Below are positions 1-6,100 of a stretch of 8,753 nt of DNA, one piece after another (position 1 is the first letter of the stretch; every line of letters starts with the position of its first letter). Under the pieces are notes generated by a model. The model searched no databases. It was not told the DNA's origin and saw only the letters and a program-made list of their open reading frames with translations. The position numbers and the translations under genes are program-made. This stretch comes from Ignavibacteria bacterium (GTDB lineage Bacteria > Bacteroidota > Ignavibacteria > Ignavibacteriales > Ignavibacteriaceae), in assembly GCA_030648225.1 (NCBI GenBank), contig JAUSIA010000350.1, positions 1-8,753 of the forward strand, read 5' to 3'.

Positions 1-1395
1 CATATTTTCTTTCTTAAACTTTTCAAGAAGCACATCTGCTCTTTCCATTTTAGAATCAATAACCTGAATAAGATTCGGATACTGCGGATACATCTCGTTA
101 AAAGTTTCTGCAAGTCGCATAGCGTGATTATGGGTAACAGCAAAGATTATTGTTTTGCCCGGATACTGTCCTGATTTATCTTTAAGACAATTATCCATAA
201 ACTCTTCCCACTGCGCACGAAGAGTGTCTTTGTTAGTTACTTTCTTTTCAAGATCAGTTCCCTCAAAATTCAATTCATCAGGATCAATACCGTTTGAACG
301 AAGAATTGATTTTTCTTCTTCAGTTAGGTCAACTCCTTTAATTCCTTTTCTTTGAAATTTTGTCTGGGCAGCATAAACATTGAAATCAACTAAGTACTTT
401 TCTTTAACAGCATCACCAAAAGGATAGAGAAAAGTTGGAGTTTTTCCATCACAATCAAAAAATTTAAAAGTATCACGGTCAATAAATTCGGCAGGTGTTG
501 CAGTCAGTCCAATCTGAATCGCATCAAAGTAAGCAAGAACATCAGTAAACTTATTATAGATTGAACGATGGCATTCATCAGAAATGATAACATCAAAATC
601 GGCGGGAGTGAATTTATTGTAACAAAGTTCAAGCGTCTGTAGAGTAGAAACATAAACACGAGCATCTGTGGAAATATCATAAGTTCTTATTCTAGCTCTT
701 GATTCGTGAGGAAGATGCTGTTTAAAACCATCCGTTAATGCCTGGTTAACTAAGCTGTCTCTGTCGGCAAGAAATAAAATCTTTTGTGCTGCATTCGCCC
801 TGAGCAGAACATCAATTAGTGCCATAGCCGTTCGAGTTTTACCCGTGCCTGTGGCCATTACTAGAAGAGCTTTACGTTTCTTTTTGATATCAAATGCTTC
901 GGTAATTCTTCTTATAGCTTCAGTCTGATATGAGCGATTAACAATTGATTCTTTTATCTGGATTGAGTTGAGTGGTTTGCGGTTCTGTTTAAGATGCAGT
1001 AATCGTTCAAGATTCTTACGAGAAAAAAAACCTGCAACGTGTCTTTCAGAAGTGTTCTCAGAATCCCAGAAGAAGGTATCATCACCGTTACTCATAAATG
1101 CAAATGGACGGAACAATTGTTTCTTTTCAATTTCAGTTACATATTCTAAAACCTGTTGCTTACCAACTCTGGCATCCCGGCTCGTTTTTTTTGCTTCAAC
1201 AACTGCAAGAACATCACCATTGGCTTTATACAAGCAGTAATCGGTAAATCCGGTTACACGTGTTTTATCGTAATTCTGAACAGGAATTTCAAATCGAACT
1301 TGAGTATGATCGGCAAGATTCCAGTTTGCTTTCTTTAGCAGAGGATCAATAATCGAGTAGCGTGTTTCCTTTTCACTTATTTGGTAGGGTGTCAA
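1..1395 (-). CDS. hsdR: Type I restriction enzyme R subunit (HsdR), partial, C-terminus off the window
   Basis: Motor and nuclease subunit of a type I restriction-modification complex: it translocates DNA with ATP and cuts unmethylated DNA. The reading frame is open from the start to the window edge (465 codons), so only the N-terminal part is seen. Visible in order: an HsdR_N nuclease core with D52 and E67-A68-K69 (PD-(D/E)xK pattern), a Q-like motif RSYQTEAI at about 154-161, Walker A ATGTGKT at 181-187, FLADRDSLVNQA at 208-219, STLQT at 250-254, DECH (DEAH-box variant) at 273-276, LTATP at 297-301, and the beginning of the second RecA-like lobe (KTIIFAVTHNHA) at about 414-425. No ATG occurs near the N-terminus. 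I chose TTG at 1395-1393 because a GGGGGGAAG site precedes it; the in-frame stop upstream is at 1434-1432. The motif spacing resembles the EcoEI/EcoAI (type IB) R subunits. hsdM and hsdS are not in the window and may lie further left. A solitary SF2 helicase-nuclease is the alternative. Confidence 0.9.
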   Translation of the reverse strand, partial: MTPYQISEKETRYSIIDPLLKKANWNLADHTQVRFEIPVQNYDKTRVTGFTDYCLYKANGDVLAVVEAKKTSRDARVGKQQVLEYVTEIEKKQLFRPFAFMSNGDDTFFWDSENTSERHVAGFFSRKNLERLLHLKQNRKPLNSIQIKESIVNRSYQTEAIRRITEAFDIKKKRKALLVMATGTGKTRTAMALIDVLLRANAAQKILFLADRDSLVNQALTDGFKQHLPHESRARIRTYDISTDARVYVSTLQTLELCYNKFTPADFDVIISDECHRSIYNKFTDVLAYFDAIQIGLTATPAEFIDRDTFKFFDCDGKTPTFLYPFGDAVKEKYLVDFNVYAAQTKFQRKGIKGVDLTEEEKSILRSNGIDPDELNFEGTDLEKKVTNKDTLRAQWEEFMDNCLKDKSGQYPGKTIIFAVTHNHAMRLAETFNEMYPQYPNLIQVIDSKMERADVLLEKFKKENM

Positions 1396-1400
1396 AATAA

Positions 1401-1409
1401 GCTTCCCCC
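1401..1409 (-). promoter_or_regulatory. Ribosome-binding site supporting the TTG start of hsdR
   Basis: On the minus strand the sequence GGGGGAAG(C) lies about 6 nt upstream of the TTG at 1395. It is the only purine/G-rich stretch upstream of the conserved N-terminal sequence. Since no ATG exists between the upstream in-frame stop (1434-1432) and residue 101, this site decides the start. Confidence 0.5.
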
Positions 1410-1513
1410 CAATTTTTTTATAAGTTTGTAATTAAATGAAAATGAATCATATTTAATAATATCAAAATAAAACCTAAAGAGAAAGAAGAAAATCATTTAA
1501 TGTTCGCACACGT

Positions 1514-1542
1514 TTGGCATAACTTAGTAATTTTAATAATCT
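1514..1542 (+). promoter_or_regulatory. Candidate promoter for the dehydrogenase gene
   Basis: TTGGCA (1514-1519) and TAATCT (1537-1542) are separated by 17 nt, close to a sigma-70 type -35/-10 pair. Transcription would begin near 1549, leaving a leader of about 20 nt before the ATG at 1569. The spacer between the divergent genes (1396-1568) is very AT-rich, so chance matches are likely. No SD site is seen before the 1569 ATG, which is common in Bacteroidota. No equally good promoter was recognised for hsdR on the other strand. Confidence 0.3.
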
Positions 1543-1568
1543 AAAATTTACATTTTTTCTGAAATTCT

Positions 1569-2381
1569 ATGATGAACCCAACAAACAAAAATATTCTTAT
1601 CACCGGTGCTTCAAGCGGGATTGGTTACCAGTTAACAAAAGACCTTGCTAAAGAAGGTGCAAATTTAGCCCTGCTTGCAAGAAGAAAAAAAATTCTTGAT
1701 GGTCTTGCCGAAGAATTAAAATCATTCCCTTCTCGGAACGATCCCGACTCAAGTCGGGGAAAAATAATTACTGCTTACTGCGATGTAACCTCAAAGGAAA
1801 GTGTTAAGGCTGCTTTTGATTTTGTGAAGAAAAAGTTTGGAAGTATTGATATTGCTATTCTTAACTCAGGTGCAAGCTACAGGATGAGTGTTGAAGAGTT
1901 TAATGCTGATCATCTTGAAGAAACATTTAATGTAAACTTAATGGGTTTGATTTACTGTCTGAATGAAATCATTCCTGATTTCATTCAAAAGAAAAGTGGC
2001 TGCATTGTAGGTGTATCAAGCTTAGCTGAAATAAGAGGATTTCCAAGGAGTGCTGCTTACTGCTCAAGCAAAGCTGCAGCTTCAATTTTTCTTGAAAGCA
2101 TCCGCATTGAATTAAAAAAGTACAATGTAAAAGTTATAACTGTTAAACCGGGATTTATTAAAACTCCAATGGTTGAGAAGAATGAGTTCAAAATGCCTTT
2201 CCTTATGGATGTTGAAAAAGCCTCAAAAATAATTTTAAAAGGAATAAAGAAAGAAAAAAGTATAATTCAATTTCCTTTACCCACTGTCCTGAGTGCAAAG
2301 CTGCTTAAATTCCTTCCGGATAAATTATTTGATTATTTCTTCAGCCTCCCCCTTCCCGCTAAAAAAATTCCAAGCAAATAA
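1569..2381 (+). CDS. Classical short-chain dehydrogenase/reductase (SDR), substrate unknown
   Basis: NAD(P)-dependent oxidoreductase with a Rossmann fold, 270 residues, a normal length for classical SDRs. Visible motifs: cofactor loop TGASSGIG (12-19), R38-R39 after the second strand (usually favours NADPH), CDVT (71-74), NSGA (99-102, a variant of NNAG), N123 in NVNLMG, S151, and Y164-x3-K168 (YCSSK), followed by PGFIKT (194-199). The N/S/Y/K catalytic tetrad is therefore complete. The C-terminal tail (about 235-270) is hydrophobic and basic, with FDYFFSLPLP, and may contact membrane or form the substrate lid. Two ATG codons stand in tandem (1569 and 1572); either could start. Odd feature: residues about 52-63 (SFPSRNDPDSSR) between helix C and the next strand are encoded by a palindromic repeat and look inserted relative to typical SDRs, which have only a short turn there. 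The substrate cannot be read from sequence. The spacing to its neighbours (173 nt upstream, 103 nt downstream) suggests its own transcription unit. Confidence 0.93.
   Translation: MMNPTNKNILITGASSGIGYQLTKDLAKEGANLALLARRKKILDGLAEELKSFPSRNDPDSSRGKIITAYCDVTSKESVKAAFDFVKKKFGSIDIAILNSGASYRMSVEEFNADHLEETFNVNLMGLIYCLNEIIPDFIQKKSGCIVGVSSLAEIRGFPRSAAYCSSKAAASIFLESIRIELKKYNVKVITVKPGFIKTPMVEKNEFKMPFLMDVEKASKIILKGIKKEKSIIQFPLPTVLSAKLLKFLPDKLFDYFFSLPLPAKKIPSK
1722..1759 (+). repeat. Palindromic repeat inside the SDR reading frame
   Basis: The arms CCCGACT (1743-1749) and AGTCGGG (1752-1758) form a 7-bp hairpin with a 2-nt loop. The hairpin closely resembles the CCCGAA-CTTGA-TTCGGG hairpin in the intergenic element at 3019-3037. 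It encodes DPDSSRG and, with the preceding TCTCGGAACGAT, fills the region where SDR proteins normally have a short turn. The outer limits are estimated from protein expectations, not from an alignment. Confidence 0.5.
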
Positions 2382-2433
2382 CCGATACGTTCATTATATT
2401 ATTCCCGCATTATAAACAGGTTTGGTTAAAAAA

Positions 2434-2483
2434 GTCCTCTCCTTAATAAGGAGAGTTCGCCGCGGCGAATTAGGTGAGGTTAA
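2434..2483 (+). repeat. Modular palindromic element, copy 1
   Basis: It consists of three parts in order: the palindrome CTCTCCTTAATAAGGAGAG (2437-2455, 9-bp arms around one base), the perfect 14-nt palindrome TTCGCCGCGGCGAA (2456-2469), and the tail TTAGGTGAGGTTAA (2470-2483). The same first and last modules recur at 2990-3053, and in inverse orientation at 2872-2980, each time with a different middle hairpin. The copy ends one base before the start codon of the small membrane protein. No stop codon interrupts the frame of that gene across the element. Confidence 0.85.
2472..2479 (+). promoter_or_regulatory. Ribosome-binding site supplied by repeat copy 1
   Basis: AGGTGAGG lies 5 nt before the ATG at 2485 and is part of the conserved tail of the palindromic element. 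It is a good Shine-Dalgarno match, whereas the neighbouring SDR and surface-protein genes lack one. The CTCTCC and CGCCG hairpins just upstream could modulate its accessibility; that is inference. Confidence 0.55.
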
Positions 2484-2484
2484 G

Positions 2485-2829
2485 ATGAAGCAGCTTTTTT
2501 ATATTTTATTGATCTTTGGTCTTATCTACTTTTGCTACTGGTACATTACAAGAACTCCCGATATTGTTACCGTAACCGGTTCACTAAGGGTTTTGGAAGA
2601 AAAAACTCCTGGTAATTTTTATAATGCAAGCATTCACGGGACTGCTGCAAATACAGGTGATATTCCTGCAAAAGATATCTGGATCGTTTATAAAATCGGG
2701 AATGAAGAAGTTACTGCATATATAAATGAGCTGCCGCCAAATAAATCTGTGAAATTCAGAACAGGAATCAGCAAGACAAAAGTTAAAGACCCGCAGGTTG
2801 AACTGGTTAATGTCCGGTATAATGAATAA
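2485..2829 (+). CDS. Small membrane-anchored protein with FxLYD-like domain
   Basis: 114 residues. An N-terminal hydrophobic segment (about residues 4-20, LFYILLIFGLIYFCYWY) preceded by one lysine looks like a signal anchor, so the rest probably faces the periplasm. The soluble part holds a beta-rich pattern GTAANTGDIPAKDIWIVYKI and LPPNKSVKFRTG, which resembles FxLYD/Ig-like domains (conserved asparagine-threonine-glycine turn, then a strand, then a P-x-x-x-V/A-x-F strand). The frame remains open upstream to a TTG at 2422, which would add 21 basic residues encoded almost entirely by the palindromic repeat. I chose the ATG at 2485 because it has AGGTGAGG 5 nt upstream and starts directly at the membrane segment. 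No enzymatic motif is seen and the role is unknown. It stands alone, 103 nt after the SDR gene. Confidence 0.75.
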   Translation: MKQLFYILLIFGLIYFCYWYITRTPDIVTVTGSLRVLEEKTPGNFYNASIHGTAANTGDIPAKDIWIVYKIGNEEVTAYINELPPNKSVKFRTGISKTKVKDPQVELVNVRYNE

Positions 2830-2871
2830 CTAATTATGAATTTCAGGTTACACAGTAAAGTAAATTTAATA

Positions 2872-2980
2872 TTAACCTCACCCCTGCCTATGCCGAAACG
2901 GCTTCGTGTCTACACACCGAAGTGTTTCGACACGCAGGCGTGCAGGCAGGCTCGGTCCCTCTCCTTATCAAGGAGAGGGA
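2872..2980 (-). repeat. Modular palindromic element, copy 2 (inverted, with large hairpin cassette)
   Basis: Read on the minus strand it begins with the palindrome TCCCTCTCCTT/AAGGAGAGGGA (2956-2980, 11-bp arms, 3-nt loop) and ends with the tail GGTGAGGTTAA (2872-2882 on the plus strand as TTAACCTCACC). The middle cassette (2883-2950) is bounded by CCTGCC (2883-2888) and GGCAGG (2945-2950). It holds two inner hairpins: GCCGAAACGGC (2892-2902), and CGTGTC (2905-2910) pairing with GACACG (2929-2934), the latter with ACAC-CGAA-GTGT at its tip. GCAGGC occurs three times at 2934-2951. The fold looks like a stem with two arms. It takes up most of the 295-nt gap between genes. Confidence 0.8.
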
Positions 2981-2989
2981 GGGTTTTAA

Positions 2990-3053
2990 AGTCCTCTCCT
3001 TAATAAGGAGAGAGCCTGTCCCGAACTTGATTCGGGAATTTAGGTGAGATCAA
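2990..3053 (+). repeat. Modular palindromic element, copy 3
   Basis: It has the same outer modules as copy 1: AAAGTCCTCTCC leading into CTCTCCTTAATAAGGAGAG (2994-3012), and the tail TTTAGGTGAGATCAA (3039-3053). The middle cassette here is TCCCGAA (3019-3025), loop CTTGA, TTCGGGA (3031-3037). It stands head to head with copy 2, their CTCTCC palindromes 13 nt apart. Its tail lies about 72 nt upstream of the surface-protein start, too far to act as its ribosome-binding site. The remaining 3054-3124 is AT-rich with no feature I can name. Confidence 0.85.
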
Positions 3054-3124
3054 AAAGGGCTAAAAACTATAACCTTAATTAAACATGAAATTGCTATCAA
3101 TAATTTAAACCTCATCAATAAATA

Positions 3125-6100
3125 GTGCGGGGTAACATTAAATTTTTACTTCTGTTTTCAGTTTTTTCTTTAAAAGTAGTATTTGCTCAAGCAGATACTT
3201 CCCTTTCTTTCACTGAGATAATGTTCAATCCTCAATCAGGCAATAATGAGTTTATAGAAATTTATAATCTCAGTGAAACCGAAAGCATTGATCTCAATGG
3301 ATATAAGATTATCTACTCAACTTCAAATGCAGATATTATAACATCAGCAGGATTTGGAACTCTTCTTCAGCCTAATTCTTTCGCAGTTATTTTTGAAGGA
3401 GATTATGATTTTGTCTCCGGGATTTACAATAACCTTATCCCGCAAAATGCTCTTATCTTAAAAATTTCAGATAACTCATTCGGTACATCAGGAATGGCAA
3501 ATACCGCAGACAGACAGTTGTGGTTGTTAAGACCAAATAATGATACACTTGAGACTTATACTTATTCAGCAAATAATTCTACAGCATTTTCTGATGAGAA
3601 GATTACTCTAAATAAAAACAACTCAGGAAGTAACTGGGCAAATTCTTTTAATACAAATGGCACACCGGGCGGAAGAAATTCTGTAACTCCGCTTAATAAT
3701 GATCTTGAATTCTCTTCTCTTTTAATTAATCCAGCAGTTCCTATAAGCGGAGATAATATTCAGGTTACAGGAAAAATAAAGAACAGAGGAATTAATACTG
3801 CTTTGAGTTATTCGGTTGAAATCTATAATGATTTAAATTTTGATTCGACTGGTTCACCCGAAGAATTAATTTTCTCACAATCATTAAACAATCTCTTACC
3901 TGGAGATTCAATAACAGTAAATACGATAATCAATTCAGCCAACAAAGGTAATTACCAGTTAATAGGGAAAGTACTTTTTTCTGAAGATGAGGATACATTA
4001 AATAACAAACGGATAATTCAGTTTACAGTTTACCCGCCGGGAAATGAATACAATGATGTTGTTATTAATGAAATTATGTATGCACCATCCACGGGCGAAC
4101 CTGAGTGGATTGAGCTATACAACAGAACAGAATCTCCTGTGAATCTAAAGGGATGGGAATTTTCCGATAATTCAACAAATGTTACTATTACAACAAATGA
4201 TAAAATTATTGAGAGCGGATCATTTATTGTTTTAAGCAAGGATTCTTCCATTCTTAATTTTTACACTGTACCTGTTGAGATAATTGTTTTAAATCTTCCT
4301 GCACTTAACAATACCGGAGATGCAGTTGTTATAAAAGATTCACTTGGAATTCTCCTTGACAGCCTGAGTTACTTTCCAGATTGGGGCGGGAACTCAGGAG
4401 GTAGATCTCTTGAAAGAATTTCTGTAAATGATAATTCTAATCTTCAATCAAACTGGGGAACTTCCGTAAGCATAAATAAAGCAACTCCCGGAATTATTAA
4501 TTCTCTTACTCCGAAAGATTTTGATATAAAGATCTCATCTTTCAAGACAGAAAATAATTTTGGCATTCTGGGTGAAGAAATAAAATTTACAATACAGGTA
4601 AATAACCCGGGCCTTAATAATTCCAATAATTTCCTGTTAAAAATATTTAACGATATTAGTGCAGATTCTATCCCTCAGCAGTCTGAGCAGATTGGAGAGA
4701 TTTCCGGTACTTCAATTCTAAGTGGAGATAGTTCTCAATTCAATTTCCAGACTTCAGATTTTGCTGAAAGAAATAATTATTTCATCGCTTATGTTGAAAT
4801 GAATTCTGACCAGGATACAACAAATAATATTGCTTTTACAAAAGTTATTGGTGTAACAGTAAATGAAGTCAGAAATGACCTCATCATCAATGAATTCATG
4901 TACGCTCCAACTTCACCTGAACCTGAGTGGATAGAAATTTATAACAGAAGCGATAAGATCGTCAGTATTAAAAATTACAGCATTGCTGATAATAATGATA
5001 CAGTTTTAGTTATTGAAGATTCAATCTTGCTAAATCCCAAAGAATATTTTGTAATTGCTGCTGATTCATCCGTTCATAACTTTTATAATGTTCTTTCAGG
5101 AATTGCATATAAAAATTTCTCCGCTTTAAATAACACAGGAGATAAAATTATTCTTCTCGATTCACTTAACAGAACAATAGATTCGCTTCAATACTCTTCA
5201 AGTTGGGGAGGAAGCGATGGAAAGTCTCTTGAAAGAATTAATTCTGAAATTTCATCAACAGATTCTACTAACTGGAAAACTTCTGCAAGCAGGTATAAAG
5301 GAACCCCCGGTTATATTAATTCAGTTACAGAAAAAGATTTTGATCTTGAGTTGAGCAATATTATTTACTCTCCTCCGCTCCCAGTTTTTGGCGAGAATGT
5401 TTCTGTTTCAGTTAAAGTAAAAAATATTGGAAGGAATACAGGGCAGTTCAGCATTCAGCTTTATGATGATACAGATCTGGATTCTATTTCTGATCAATTA
5501 GTTTCTGAAATTACTTCTCTTACACTTTTACCCGGAGATTCTTCAGTTAACCCGATGAATTATTCAATCCAGAACTTGCAAAGCATTAAGGGATTTTACG
5601 CTTTAATAAATTTTATTCCCGATGAAGATACATCAAATAATTATTTTTACTCAATCATAAAACCCGGTTATCCTGCATCTACAATTGTAATAAACGAAAT
5701 TATGTTTACTCCTTCGGGAGGTGAGCCTGAGTGGGTTGAGATTTTTAACAAATCAGGTGATTCAATAAATATAAAGAACTGGAGTGTTACAGATGTTTTT
5801 ACAACCCCGGCTTCAGGCTCAGTCGAAAAGAATATTTATATAGAACCCGGCTCTTATCTTTTACTTGCAAAGGATTCGTCAGTTTTGAATTATCATCGGC
5901 TAATTCCTTCACAAATTGTCATTTTAAACTTACCTGTTTTAAATAATGACATTGATGGAGTGGTTCTTAAAGATGACAGAGGCGCAGCTATTGATTCGGT
6001 TTTATACTCAAGTGCCTGGGGAGAAACGAATGGTTATTCACTTGAAAGAAAGGGAATAAATATTCAGTCAAATCTTTCAGGGAACTGGGGTTCATCTGTT

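Noticed and set aside
968..1338. Plus-strand open frames of 60-90 codons opposite hsdR
   Set aside because: They are antisense to a reading frame with clear nuclease and helicase motifs, and their translations show no recognisable pattern.
1..1395. A novel defence island around hsdR
   Set aside because: Only the R subunit is inside the window, and the genes to its right (SDR, membrane protein, surface protein, DinB) are not recognised defence components.
2872..3053. CRISPR array
   Set aside because: The repeats are inverted, differ in length and content, and are not regularly spaced direct repeats; no cas gene is present.
3085..3108. Seven-codon open frame ATG...TAA upstream of the surface protein as a leader peptide or displaced start
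   Set aside because: It has no SD site, is not in frame with the large gene and contains no run of regulatory codons; it is expected by chance in AT-rich DNA.
4030..4626. Minus-strand open frames of 60-73 codons inside the surface-protein gene
   Set aside because: They are shadows of the lamin-tail/CARDB coding sequence on the other strand.
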